Shown piece after piece: positions 25,996 to 36,100 of a DNA stretch of 52,767 nt (the stretch's first letter is position 1; each line of letters begins with the position of its first letter). Source of the DNA: Clostridiaceae bacterium (lineage in GTDB: Bacteria; Bacillota; Clostridia; Acetivibrionales; Acetivibrionaceae); assembly GCA_012519925.1 (NCBI GenBank), contig JAAYPF010000062.1:1-52767 (forward strand), read 5' to 3'. The position numbers were made by a program, and so were the translations under genes. The notes beneath the pieces are model-generated. The model saw only the letters and a program-made list of their open reading frames with translations, had not been told where the DNA came from and did no database searches.

Positions 25996-26355
25996 TTAAG
26001 TTTTTATATCCGGTCTTAATACCTTAGCACCATTTAAATATATGTATCTAATCTCATCATTTCTCTTGTTTGTATTAAAATGCAATAAAACCCTTATGCA
26101 CTTTTCAAGACTTCCCGGAACGGGAATTTCGCTTGTACACATTAGTGCAATGCTTGTCCACCCAAGGTTTCTAGCTGCAATAGCAGGAAAAGTTGCATTT
26201 AAATCATTTGTTACAGTAAAAATTATACTGATGATGTCTTCTTCTTTCAATCTATTTTTTTCAATTATTTCAACAAGAAGCTTTTCTGTCTCACGAAGCA
26301 TTTCGACTGCATCATTATTTTCGACAGTTGTAGCTCCTCTAACAGCTCTAACCAT
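25996..26355 (-). CDS. aroH: Chorismate mutase, AroH type
   Basis: A 119-aa trimeric AroH-fold enzyme converting chorismate to prephenate for Phe/Tyr synthesis. It starts 'MVRAVRGATTVENND' (active-site Arg), with 'FTVTNDLNATFPAIAAR', the Cys-containing 'ALMCTSEIPVPGSL', 'CIRVLLHFN' and 'YLNGAKVLRPD', all typical. The ATG at 26353-26355 follows 'GGAGG'; the earlier ATG lies within that SD. It uses the product of chorismate synthase, whose atypical gene lies 19 kb away. A TATAAT just upstream would give a very short leader if used. Confidence 0.94.
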   Translation of the reverse strand: MVRAVRGATTVENNDAVEMLRETEKLLVEIIEKNRLKEEDIISIIFTVTNDLNATFPAIAARNLGWTSIALMCTSEIPVPGSLEKCIRVLLHFNTNKRNDEIRYIYLNGAKVLRPDIKT

Positions 26356-26439
26356 TGATTTTACCTCCATTATACCATACTACATTACGATTATCCAAAA
26401 AATAACAATTATATCGATTTTCAAAAAACAAACAACAGT

Positions 26440-26874
26440 CTAAACAACTCTGTGCCCAAGTCCTATTGAAACTTCATTTAAGTGAAGAAGACCAATCCCA
26501 AAAAATATCGCTACACTTATGTGGTTTTTATACCTTGCAATACCTATTTTGCCTCCAACATTTAAACCTATCGCCTTAGGAATTATTTGGGATAATGCTT
26601 CTCTTGTCGCACCAGCAACAGCTCCCTCTTCAGTATGATTGTCTGTAATCACGCCTTCTCTTTTCGAAGCTACTACTGCTCTTTCAACAATTTTCATAAC
26701 AGAAGTTATAAATTCTCCTCCGTAATCAACAGCACAAGTATGTATACCAGTATTAAGAAAATCAGTCTGGTATAATTTTTCTTCGTTTCTACCTGAAGTC
26801 AAGGCAATCTTAATTGCTGCCGACGCTATCTCCTTACTTCCAAAGCTTTTTATCTCATTAGATTCTCTAATCAT
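26440..26874 (-). CDS. hutP: HutP-like RNA-binding antiterminator
   Basis: A 144-aa homologue of HutP, the histidine- and Mg-dependent antiterminator of Bacillus hut operons. Matching blocks are 'ASKREGVI', 'GATREALSQII' and the C-terminal 'AIFFGIGLLHLNEVSIGLGHRVV' shortened as 'AIFFGIGLLHLN' and 'VSIGLGHRVV'. The block aligning with the Bacillus metal-binding histidines ('SHALYHATMEAL', from memory) reads 'EGAVAGATREAL', so both His are Gly. No hut genes or visible HutP target (UAG triplets before a hairpin) occur here. The ligand and target therefore probably differ. Confidence 0.78.
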   Translation of the reverse strand: MIRESNEIKSFGSKEIASAAIKIALTSGRNEEKLYQTDFLNTGIHTCAVDYGGEFITSVMKIVERAVVASKREGVITDNHTEEGAVAGATREALSQIIPKAIGLNVGGKIGIARYKNHISVAIFFGIGLLHLNEVSIGLGHRVV

Positions 26875-27100
26875 CTTTTATCCATCCTATATTCTTATGA
26901 TAGCACCCTAAAGCATTTCTATAAACATATTGCAAAAATGTTGATAAAAAGCCTATACACTTAGTGCAAAGACACCATTTTATAATCGGATTGAAAGAAT
27001 AAATCCAAAAGCAAAATGGCTTTTACATAAACCACCTAATATATTATATAGTAATTGTTGTTTTAAGACAATAAAAATTATTCGATGTAATTAAAGGTTG

Positions 27101-27607
27101 TTACTCTATTGAGATTCTAGTTATCTCTTCAATGTTTGAATTAACCTTTATTTTTTTACCAACCTCTACTCCCGATATATTTTCACTCGCTGAAATTATT
27201 TCTAGCTCCGTCTCGCGTTCTGTCAAACTTGCATCTACTTCTATCACATCACCGTCTTTTACTGAAAGTGTTATACGATTTTGATTAAATACTGCAACTT
27301 CATCTCCATTGACTAGCAGTTTTAAATCTTCATTGTTTTCACTTTCTAAAAGTGCTATAGAAATTTCACCTTCTCTATACAAATATTCCTCCGAAGCTAA
27401 AGGTCTCCCATCAGCCATTTCGTCTTTTATAAGGTATGGTCTTAGTGATGGATTAAGCAAAGTACCCTGAACAAAGATAATGGCTATAAAAATACAGACA
27501 AAAGCAAAGAACAAAACTCTCTCAATACCAAAGTTTATAAAACGCGATACAGATTTCTTGCTGATTTTATCCTTTTTCTTATCAGCTTTAAATACAACAA
27601 TTTTCAT
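27101..27607 (-). CDS. Hypothetical single-pass membrane protein
   Basis: A 168-aa protein with a basic cytoplasmic start ('MKIVVFKADKKKDK'), one transmembrane helix (about 27-48, 'ERVLFFAFVCIFIAIIFVQG') and a roughly 110-aa acidic, beta-rich extracytoplasmic domain. The start at 27607 is chosen from 'GGGAGATGA' upstream; earlier in-frame starts lack an SD. No family is recognised. It stands between the HutP-like gene and the BaiN-type flavoprotein in the same direction with gaps over 160 bp, so operon membership is unclear. Confidence 0.65.
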   Translation of the reverse strand: MKIVVFKADKKKDKISKKSVSRFINFGIERVLFFAFVCIFIAIIFVQGTLLNPSLRPYLIKDEMADGRPLASEEYLYREGEISIALLESENNEDLKLLVNGDEVAVFNQNRITLSVKDGDVIEVDASLTERETELEIISASENISGVEVGKKIKVNSNIEEITRISIE

Positions 27608-27774
27608 TATAATCATCTCCCGCATATATATAATTGTCACCATAAAAATAATATGCTAAAATGATTTAAAAAATACTCTTAGACCTTTTCTAAAATTCAA
27701 CCTATAAAATACCAAAGCTTCAAAACCCTTCAAATCAGATTTTTAATCGGGTGAAAATATTTTTTTAAAATCTT

Positions 27775-29004
27775 TTAACAATTCATACCCGCTAAATAGC
27801 CAGTTGAAAATGCAATTGTTAGATTAAACCCACCGGTATAAGCATCAACATCAATTACTTCACCTGCAAAATAAAGCCCTTTAATTAATTTTGATTCCAT
27901 AGTCGAAGGATTTATTTCATTAGTTGAAATTCCTCCTGCCGTGACAATTGCTTCGTCAATGGGTCTTGCTCCTACTATAGTAAGTGTGAATTTTTTCAAT
28001 ATACTAACTAATTTTCTTCGTTCTTCTTTTGTTATTTGATTTACAAACTTGTCGGGAGAAATCTGAGAAAGCTTTATCACCACAGGAATTAATTTTTGAG
28101 GAAGTAGCTCATCTAATGAGTTTTTAAATTGCTTTCTTGAGAACTTTTCAAAATCCCGCCTTATTCTCTCATCAAGTTTCTGCTCATCAAGGGCAGGTTT
28201 CAAGTCGATTACCAAACTTATTCCTTTAAAATTATAGGCGAGAATATGTCTACTTGAGCTTAAAATTATAGGTCCGGAAACCCCGTAATGTGTAAAAAGC
28301 ATTTCTCCAAAATCTGAATAAATATTTTTACCTTTTTCATTTATGAGGGTTACTGAAACATTCTTAAGCGATAAACCTTGCAACTCACCTATCCACTTTT
28401 CTGAAGCTATCAACGGTACAAGAGATGGACGAAGCTTTACAACTTCATGACCAACTTTTCTCGCTATTTTAAAACCATCACCCGTTGAACCTGTGCCGGG
28501 GTAAGATACTCCTCCTGTACAAAGCACTACACTATCACATTCAATTGTATTTCCATCTTTAAACATTACACCATTGACTTCACTATTTTTTACCAAGATC
28601 TCGGATACTGGTGAATTTAGTCGAACTTTAACACCTGCATCTTTTAAATACCTAGCGAGAGTATCCACCACATCTTTAGCTCTGTCTGATACAGGAAAAA
28701 CCCTACCCCCTCTTTCAACCTTTGTCTCAAGACCATATCTATGCAAAAGCTCTATAATATCTGTATTGGAAAACGTGTAAAAAGCAGAATATAAAAAATT
28801 CCCGTTACCAGGAATATTCTCAAGCAAACCTTCAATATCGGTATTATTTGTGATATTACATCTTCCCTTACCTGATATTAAAATTTTCTTTCCCAATCTA
28901 TCGTTCTTTTCAACAAGCACAACATCCTTACCAAGCTCAGATGCCTTTCCTGCAGCAAGAATTCCTGCAGGACCTCCTCCTATAACCACAACTTTTTTAC
29001 TCAT
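27775..29004 (-). CDS. BaiN/YhiN (HI0933-like) FAD-dependent oxidoreductase
   Basis: A 409-aa flavoprotein. It has the N-terminal FAD dinucleotide-binding motif 'VVIGGGPAGILAAGKASELG', then 'LVEKNDRLGKKILISGKGRC', 'VLCTGGVSYPGTGSTGDG', 'GGISTNEINPSTMESKLIKG' and the terminal 'DVDAYTGGFNLTIAFSTG'. These define the HI0933 family. One clostridial member (BaiN) acts in bile-acid dehydroxylation, but most have no known substrate. Its location near cmk-plsC-ispH is common in clostridial genomes and suggests a housekeeping role. Confidence 0.9.
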   Translation of the reverse strand: MSKKVVVIGGGPAGILAAGKASELGKDVVLVEKNDRLGKKILISGKGRCNITNNTDIEGLLENIPGNGNFLYSAFYTFSNTDIIELLHRYGLETKVERGGRVFPVSDRAKDVVDTLARYLKDAGVKVRLNSPVSEILVKNSEVNGVMFKDGNTIECDSVVLCTGGVSYPGTGSTGDGFKIARKVGHEVVKLRPSLVPLIASEKWIGELQGLSLKNVSVTLINEKGKNIYSDFGEMLFTHYGVSGPIILSSSRHILAYNFKGISLVIDLKPALDEQKLDERIRRDFEKFSRKQFKNSLDELLPQKLIPVVIKLSQISPDKFVNQITKEERRKLVSILKKFTLTIVGARPIDEAIVTAGGISTNEINPSTMESKLIKGLYFAGEVIDVDAYTGGFNLTIAFSTGYLAGMNC

Positions 29005-29127
29005 GATTTTCCCTCTTATTCATTTTTTGTATTATATAATACTCTGTAAAACGTCCTTATTATCACTACTTCAATCTATTAGTAAGTATTATTATATTGT
29101 GCCCTAGACACTAAAATACGCTTAGCA

Positions 29128-30045
29128 TTATATGTCAGTTTCTTTTTGAGTTACTGCTTCATTATGTTCGTTATGTTCATCATGTTTCTCATAAACCTGA
29201 TACTCTTCCCAAATTTTTTCCAGGTTTTCGAAAACATCATATACATGATTCTTTTTTCTAATACCTATTGCAACAATCAAGGCATTTATAACACTAAGAG
29301 GTGCGACAAGGGAATCAACAAAAGATGCCATATCGCTTCTAGCAATAAGTGAATGATCGGAGTACTGTGCAAGTGGTGACTCTAGACTATCAGTAATAGA
29401 TATAACCGTTGCACCACGTCTTTTTCCAAATCTCAAAGCATTAATAGTTCTTTTAGAGTATCTTGGAAAACTTATTCCGATTACCACATCATTTTCCGAA
29501 GCATAAATAATCTGTTCAAACATCTCACTAACACTAGTTGTATGCACTAATCTTACATTATCAAATATCAGATTAAAGTAAAAACCCAAAAAGCTAGCAA
29601 GTGGTGCAGAACTTCTCACACCTAAAATATATATTTTTCGGGCATTTAAAATGCTTTCTACAGCATTATTAAATGTACTTGTGTCTATATCTTCAAGAGT
29701 TAATTTTATTTTTTCCATATCCGATTGGAGAACACTTTTTATTATATTGTCCTCACTAATCCTGTTAGAGGATACTTCCATTCTCTGAACAGAGGTCAGT
29801 TTACTTTTAATTAGTTCTTTTAACACCTTCTGTAGCTTTGGATATCCGTCAAAACCTATTTCGCTTGCAAATCTTACAACAGTAGATTCACTTACACCTA
29901 CTTCTTCTCCTAATCGGGCAGCTGTCATATAAGCAGCTTTACCATAATGATTAATAATAAAGTTTGCAATTAGTTTTTGACCTTTACTAAAACTCGGCAT
30001 ACTTGACTGTATTTTTCTTATTAAGTCATTACTTTTTGTCTCCAT
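29128..30045 (-). CDS. RpiR/MurR-family transcriptional regulator
   Basis: A 305-aa regulator with an N-terminal RpiR helix-turn-helix (about 1-77; 'AARLGEEVGVSESTVVRFA', 'GFDGYPKLQKVLKE') and a SIS sugar-phosphate-binding domain (about 125-260; 'ILGVRSSAPLASFLG', 'GISFPRYSKRTINA', 'ISITDSLESPLAQYSD'). The family senses phosphosugars. The C-terminal 'EKHDEHNEHNEAV' is a charged, His-containing tail not usual in the family. No sugar-catabolic gene is adjacent; the next same-strand genes are the YpmA-like gene and a lactate permease. Confidence 0.9.
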   Translation of the reverse strand: METKSNDLIRKIQSSMPSFSKGQKLIANFIINHYGKAAYMTAARLGEEVGVSESTVVRFASEIGFDGYPKLQKVLKELIKSKLTSVQRMEVSSNRISEDNIIKSVLQSDMEKIKLTLEDIDTSTFNNAVESILNARKIYILGVRSSAPLASFLGFYFNLIFDNVRLVHTTSVSEMFEQIIYASENDVVIGISFPRYSKRTINALRFGKRRGATVISITDSLESPLAQYSDHSLIARSDMASFVDSLVAPLSVINALIVAIGIRKKNHVYDVFENLEKIWEEYQVYEKHDEHNEHNEAVTQKETDI

Positions 30046-30171
30046 TATTTTTCTCCTCTTTAGTTATACATGTATAATTAAAAATAAATGCTTTAAATAT
30101 ACATGAACAATAATTTTTAGAACACTATACTTTTCTTAATTCTTTTATATACTTTTCGTAAACGTATTCAA

Positions 30172-30339
30172 TTAAGTTTCATAAATGGATAATGTCATTT
30201 TATTTTCCTTTTTACTTAGTCCAAAAATTAAATTTTTCTCTTTAAGATTCTTATTAAGAAAATCAACTACTCTATATAGCTCTAAATTGCTCTCCACTTC
30301 AACTTTTGCCTTCAAATCAAGTTTGTCCTCAGTTCCCAT
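30172..30339 (-). CDS. YpmA-like (DUF4264) small protein, 55 aa
   Basis: ATG at 30337-30339, SD 'CTGGAGG' 5 nt upstream, and stop TAA at 30172-30174. The sequence runs 'MGTEDKLDLKAKVEVESNLE' and later 'LYRVVDFLNKNLKEKNLIFG', ending 'MTLSIYET'. This matches by eye the small Bacillus YpmA family, which is conserved in Firmicutes with unknown function. The short length is normal for the family. It lies 126 bp upstream of the RpiR gene, same strand. Confidence 0.8.
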   Translation of the reverse strand: MGTEDKLDLKAKVEVESNLELYRVVDFLNKNLKEKNLIFGLSKKENKMTLSIYET

Positions 30340-30495
30340 TTAAACCTCCAGAAAAATTGTAATAAAGCTTCACTATAGTATTTGTCACTACAAACCTCAG
30401 CTTATCATAATAATTATCACCTTATAATATTACATTTTTGCAAGATAAAAATCAAGATTATGCATTTCTTATAAATAAAAATATTTTTATACAGC

Positions 30496-30537
30496 AAAAA
30501 AACAGGAGTAAGGGGGAACAACATCTCCTGTTTTTTT
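30496..30537. terminator. Intrinsic terminator after the lactate permease (gap 30340-30717)
   Basis: A perfect stem AAAAAAACAGGAG / CTCCTGTTTTTTT with a 16-nt loop. Its U-run on the minus strand suits read-through from the permease about 180 bp upstream. The rest of this 378-bp gap is AT-rich and must hold the YpmA promoter; nothing else is seen. Confidence 0.85.
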
Positions 30538-30717
30538 AAGATATTAAAATTAAACTTATTAGAATTACCCTTTCAGAACCGACCATTCTAATCTCTTGAA
30601 AATAGACATAATTAGAAAACTTAAAATCTTTTAAAACTCTAATATTATATTACAAGCATTCTTACTGGAAAACAATTACAAATATATTTCAATTTCTTTA
30701 CAAAATTATTTCAATAC

Positions 30718-32337
30718 TCATCCTATTGTTTTAATAACATTAAGAAGTATCAAGGCAAATATAGAGGTCACAAAGGTAAGAATAAGAGAAAAAACAAAAG
30801 CAGCTCTCATGACCTTGTTTTCCTCACCCAATTTATCTATTGATGCTGCTGCATTTTGAAGTTTTGAAGGTGATACAACACTTGCAAGTCCACCTCCAAA
30901 TGCCAATGCCGCTGTAATAATTACTATACCGGGAATCCCTAAGCCCAGACCCTCTGCTGTTGTCATTGTATATTTAGCAAACATAGCTATCGTAGAAGCT
31001 TCACTTCCTGTTAAGAACCCTCCAAAAAGACCTATAAAGCCTACAACAAAACCATAAGCTCCTTGAAATACACTCGATGAGGCACCTGCTAGAACTTGTA
31101 CCATACTATTTACAGTGTATCCCTGCTCTGAAATACTAAACCCTGACATATTCATTATTTCACCAATAGCAAAGAAAATTGCAGCTGAAAAAAACGGCCT
31201 TGGTGCTCTCTTTTTCCAGACTTTTAAGGTTTCTTTAATTTCGGATGCTTTAGGTCTTATAAAAAACATAGATAATATAGTACTTACCAAAATCCAAGTA
31301 TAAGCATTCCAGAAAACTCTAGTCTTTATTACTTCACTAAAATCAGCGGACAAACCTGATATAGGCATAGTCATATCTTTATACAAGAAATCAAAAATGC
31401 TCTTTGGGATATTCAGGGCTAAAATCAAAACAATAAGAATAATCCAAGGCATAAAGGCCTTCCAAAGTGGATATTTCTTTTCGTATTCCATTTCTTCCTT
31501 ATTGAGCTTACTTCTATCAATAACTTTTTGACCTTTAATCTTTAAATATATCGCCATTGCTACAATTACTGCTATACCAGCTAATACGCCCGTCAAAGTC
31601 ACAAGGTTCTCATATTTATTTGTAAAGAACGAAACTACTCCTATTACAATTCCGGTTATGATACATGGAACCCAGCCTTGCTTTATTCCCTTCCATTTAT
31701 CTACTATCCACAGCATACAAAAGCCTATCAAGGTAGACACAATAGGCAAAAACATAAAGAATACGCTTCCTATCTGTGCTAAAGACAACTCTGGACCTAA
31801 ATTATTCTTTGTAATAAATCCATTTGCTATATCATAAAAAACCACCACAGGAGCACCTAGTAATGCGTATGTACATAAAGAGTCATAGCCAATAGCCGGC
31901 AATGCTATTGAAACATAAGTAGAATACCCCATTGCAATGAGAATTGGCGGAAGAATAGATACTGGTGTTGCACCTACTGCAACCATCAACGTACCGAATC
32001 CAATGCTTAGCATCATAATCTGAACAGCTTTATCCTCACTAGCTATTGTTTTCATAAATATAATAACTCTTTTTAAAGCCCCGGTTTTTTCCATAAACGC
32101 CATTTGAAGAAGTGAAGTTGCAACTATCAATGAAACTGGAAAAGATTTTATAAAACCAGCCAAAGTTGAGCGTGCAATAACCTCCGGTGATGTTCTAAAG
32201 AAATACATCGCAATAATGGATATAATAATCCATCCTACAACTCCGCTTAGATCTGCTGGTTTCTTCCAGATTATAAGCATACAAAGTATTACTGCAATAG
32301 GTAACAACGTCAATAAAATAGGCAAAAAAGTTCCCAT
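30718..32337 (-). CDS. lctP: L-lactate permease family transporter
   Basis: A 539-aa integral membrane protein with about 13-14 hydrophobic helices. The N-terminal 'PILLTLLPIAVILCMLI', the polar block 'MLSIGFGTLMVAVGATPVSI' and the C-terminal 'GGGLASVVSPSKLQNAAASI' are hallmarks of the LctP family, which imports lactate or glycolate with protons. The SD 'GGAAGGATGG' precedes the ATG. It lies 138 bp after the PPTase gene of the polyketide operon but has its own promoter, so it is probably not part of that pathway. Substrate (lactate versus glycolate) is open. Confidence 0.9.
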   Translation of the reverse strand: MGTFLPILLTLLPIAVILCMLIIWKKPADLSGVVGWIIISIIAMYFFRTSPEVIARSTLAGFIKSFPVSLIVATSLLQMAFMEKTGALKRVIIFMKTIASEDKAVQIMMLSIGFGTLMVAVGATPVSILPPILIAMGYSTYVSIALPAIGYDSLCTYALLGAPVVVFYDIANGFITKNNLGPELSLAQIGSVFFMFLPIVSTLIGFCMLWIVDKWKGIKQGWVPCIITGIVIGVVSFFTNKYENLVTLTGVLAGIAVIVAMAIYLKIKGQKVIDRSKLNKEEMEYEKKYPLWKAFMPWIILIVLILALNIPKSIFDFLYKDMTMPISGLSADFSEVIKTRVFWNAYTWILVSTILSMFFIRPKASEIKETLKVWKKRAPRPFFSAAIFFAIGEIMNMSGFSISEQGYTVNSMVQVLAGASSSVFQGAYGFVVGFIGLFGGFLTGSEASTIAMFAKYTMTTAEGLGLGIPGIVIITAALAFGGGLASVVSPSKLQNAAASIDKLGEENKVMRAAFVFSLILTFVTSIFALILLNVIKTIG

Positions 32338-32426
32338 GTATTACCATCCTTCCGTACTATAAATATTTCAATACCTACCATACTACAAGTTCCACGACTA
32401 GTTGTATAAGGAAATTGATCATATTT

Positions 32427-32455
32427 ATTCTATACAAGATATCTATATTTTTCAA
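32427..32455 (-). promoter_or_regulatory. Candidate promoter of the lactate permease gene
   Basis: Minus strand: TTGAAA (32450-32455), 17-bp spacer, TAGAAT (32427-32432). It is placed between the PPTase stop and the permease start, marking the likely end of the biosynthetic operon. Confidence 0.55.
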
Positions 32456-32475
32456 TAATAGTTTTTTTTGGAGGT

Positions 32476-33144
32476 TCATTCGCTTGCAATTGATAAAGCA
32501 AATTCGCCACATATGTAAGACTTAAGGTAAATATAGTAATTGCCTATAGTCATTTCATTCTTCGATGTATTTAATTCTCTAAAATCCATTCTCATACCAA
32601 GTTTGAGTAGTTTTGATACTGCCTCTTTCCTTGTCCAAAATATCATTGCCCTTTGACAATACTCGTCGGTTTTCTTTAAATTCTCTAAAATATTCTTCTC
32701 TTCAGTTGAATAAAAGTATCTTATCAGCGACTCATTTGGTTCACTAATCCCCTCTAAATCTACTCCTATTTTTTTATTTGACACTATTGCTATACAATAT
32801 GGAAAGGAGTGTGTAATAGAAACACATATGTCCTGATATTGAGGAATGAAGGGAGAAGAATCCTCACCCTTCAATACATCAATACACGAAAGATCCATTA
32901 GTACTGCCCTCTGTAGTTTGTACTTAAACAACGCAGATTTAACTGCATACCTTCCAGCAATCCACTGTATTCTATTCTTTTCGATTTTTAGCGAATCCAG
33001 CTGCCGTATTTCCTCTTCTGAAAGTACAGAGAGAAGGTTTATATCCTTCTCTCCCACCCTTCTCATATCCATTACTTCATATTCAAATTCGTGAACCCTA
33101 CTATTAGTCTCAAGGAAACTACTAATTTTAAACGCTGTACTCAT
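32476..33144 (-). CDS. Sfp-type 4'-phosphopantetheinyl transferase
   Basis: A 222-aa enzyme that transfers phosphopantetheine from CoA to carrier proteins. Diagnostic motifs: 'RIQWIAGRYAVKSAL' (CoA-binding Arg/Lys), 'VSITHSFPYCIAIV', the Mg-binding 'IGVDLEGISEPNESL', and 'FWTRKEAVSKLLKLGM' (W-x-KEA-x-x-K). The ATG at 33142-33144 overlaps the megasynthase TGA (33141-33143) as ATGA, giving tight translational coupling; an upstream ATG at 33186 is less likely. This coupling assigns it to the adjacent megasynthase and free ACP. Whether it modifies Thr-containing ACPs is an open and important point. Confidence 0.93.
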   Translation of the reverse strand: MSTAFKISSFLETNSRVHEFEYEVMDMRRVGEKDINLLSVLSEEEIRQLDSLKIEKNRIQWIAGRYAVKSALFKYKLQRAVLMDLSCIDVLKGEDSSPFIPQYQDICVSITHSFPYCIAIVSNKKIGVDLEGISEPNESLIRYFYSTEEKNILENLKKTDEYCQRAMIFWTRKEAVSKLLKLGMRMDFRELNTSKNEMTIGNYYIYLKSYICGEFALSIASE

Positions 33145-36100
33145 TGACTTATACGCCTTACAATAACGTCTTTTGCATAATAGCATATTTCACCCTTATC
33201 ATCTAACAATATAACATTATATACTTTTTCAGAATCACTGCTCTTAGTCTGCTTTGCATAGGACTTGAACAGCCCCGGCTCTTTTGGTACCTTTATCACT
33301 CCAAATTCACCTATTTCGGCAGGTAGAAAAACATTATTATCTCCTCCTGAAGCATGAATACCACAAGTCTGCATCAAGGTATCAGCAAATGCAGGATTAA
33401 ATAGCAGATTTTGCACATCATACTTTTTATTTTTTATTTGTTCTTCGGATAATGATACTATCATTACCGCACCATTATGATTGTATCTATATCTATTTAT
33501 TTTTGCGGATTTATCATCCATAAACAGAGGCCCTAACTGTATTGCACTATTATGTTTTTTCCTAAGTCTTTCTAGTGATTCACTTACTAACCCCTCAGCC
33601 ATATCTTCAGTCTCAATATTAAGGTTCTCCATCAAAGACTCAAAGTCTCCAATTTCTCCCGATATTTTCATCGAAGCTATGTCAACCATTTTTCCAGAAC
33701 CGATCTTTGGCTTAAAGTAGTTATATATAATTGCCTCAAGAGATTGACTAGAAGAATTCTCCTCTAACGTCATGACTATCTCCTGAGCTTTTTCATTAAA
33801 TAGCTTCAAAGGGTTATAAATCTTAATGTCTCTGAAGCAGTAGTGTTTATTTTTTTCATAAATTAAGCTATGGGTTTGTGCTCCAATTTCAAGATATGCC
33901 ACCAAGGGCACTAATGGAGTGCTTCCAAGCCTATGATGATTTATAATAGGATCTGCCTTAACAGAAAATACTTTATAAACTTTTTTTATTTTACCGTCTT
34001 TTTCACTCAACCAATCAATCATTGGTACATTATGTTTTATGCCATGCCATTTTTCTTTGAGAAAAGCAGGGCCAAGTCCTTTACTTATAACAATTTCATT
34101 TATGCTTAGCTTACTAAATAATATATTTAGAAACTCTGCATTTGCCCTTTCCGGTTCAATTAAGTGAAGCCCCATTCCTTCAGAATTTTGCTTAACAAAC
34201 TCATTTCTCCACGCTATCCCAAGGTCTTTCCATCCAGACCATGAAATACTTATAGCTCTTATTCCTTTATTCTTAGACGAAACAACGGACATAAAACTAC
34301 TTATAAAATTGTTTGCAGCACAATAATCCAATTGAGCCTCATTTCCAAATCTTCCGGATATGGATGAAAACCCAATGAGCAGCTTTAATTCATTTTTATC
34401 TAACAATCGATATAAATTACACAAGCCTTTTGCTTTGACGGAGAATACTTCATCAAACTCTGCTTTTGTCTTTTGCCCTAGTAGTCTGCTTTTTTCAATG
34501 CCGGCACCATGTATTACAACATTTGCCGGACCATAGTTTGATATCGCTTTGTCCATTGCTACCTTTAAGTCCTCAAAATTTGACACATCACAAGAATAAT
34601 AGGAGGCTTCACATCCATTCTCTCTAACCTCCTTTAAGAGTTTGTGCACCAAAATGGCTTTCGTTAGGTATGAGAACTTTTTTTGAACCTCAGAAGGAGT
34701 TGCTTTTTTACCTTCTTTTTTTAGTTGGTCATATATTTCAGTCTTCTTTTGTTCTAGCTCATTTAGCTCTAACCTTGAAAGTTCATCTATATCGGAAGGA
34801 ATAGACGTTCTTCCTATAATTGAAAATTTCGCCTTTGTATTTCTAGAAATTTCTCGGATAATCTCCGCTGTTATTCCATTTCCGCCACCAGTAATAACAA
34901 AATGCTTATAATCAAAATTTAAGGTAGGAATAAGGTTTGAACGATCCACATTAGCAAGTTTTAAAGTAATTCTTTTGTTGTTATTATATCCTATCTCGTA
35001 ACTATCAAAGCCCTCCTCAAATTCCTTCTTTAGGATAGAAAACAAATCGCTTGTCAGTTTGATATCTTTTGGATTACCTAAATCTAAAACTTTTACCTTT
35101 GATTTCACAAATTCCTTACGAAGACCTTTATAAAAGCCACACAGTGCCCCATAAAAAGGATCTGTCTTCAAAGTATCCTGCTTATTAAAGCCGAAACATC
35201 CATCCATAGAAACTGTACATATAATTCTCATTTCAGGATTATCAATATTTTTAGAAAGTTCCTTGTAAAAAAGGAATCTATCGATACTATTTTTATCCAA
35301 TATATCCTCTTCGTTTTCTATGGACAAGCCTTCAAAATCAATGTTTTCACCTATATGACTTAAATCTAATACAGCGTCTATTTTCTTAAAGGTATCAATG
35401 ATATTTATGATTTTACTTTCTATAGCTAGTTGGTTTTCCTTCTTGTCAAATATAATTTCAAAGATATTAGATGAAATTTTACCTAAATACTTTGCCGTTG
35501 CTCGAACAGTTTCAGAATTATCACCTATTACAAGTATATTTTTGTCTTTTAGGTCAAAGCACTTTTTTCCGATTTTTTCTTCAACAACTACCGGATACTG
35601 AAGACTAAGCTCCCTATAAGACATATTCTCAGCTTGTTCTGAGTTTGTGTCTTTAAATTTAGCCTCTGTATCGCTTTTAGCAACTATATCTACACTTTTA
35701 ACACTAGTTTCATCATCATAAATACTTTTTATTGTCTCAATAAGTGATTTAATTGTTTTAAACTCTGATGGTATAAAGTTTGTGTCTTCACCAACACAGA
35801 ATTTTTTACTCAATTCAGACAAGATAGTTGCTTGCTTAATAGTATCAACACCTAAATCTGCTTCCATTTCCATATCCTCTTCTAGCATTTCTACAGGATA
35901 TTGAGTTATTTCAGAAATTATTTTCATAACTTCATCCTTAATGGAAAGGTTATGAGGAACCATTGTTTTATCTTCTCTAAAATCAATTTTATTAATTTGA
36001 TTATCTATAGAAGTTGTTGTAACTTGCGATTGAACAAAGTCAATTTTATCCGTATATTTTTTAATTAATTCAATTAATTCTCCTATAGTGCGATACTGTG

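Noticed and set aside
30718-32337. Lactate permease as the exporter of the biosynthetic operon
   Set aside because: It has its own promoter, a 138-bp gap and a family role in lactate or glycolate uptake.
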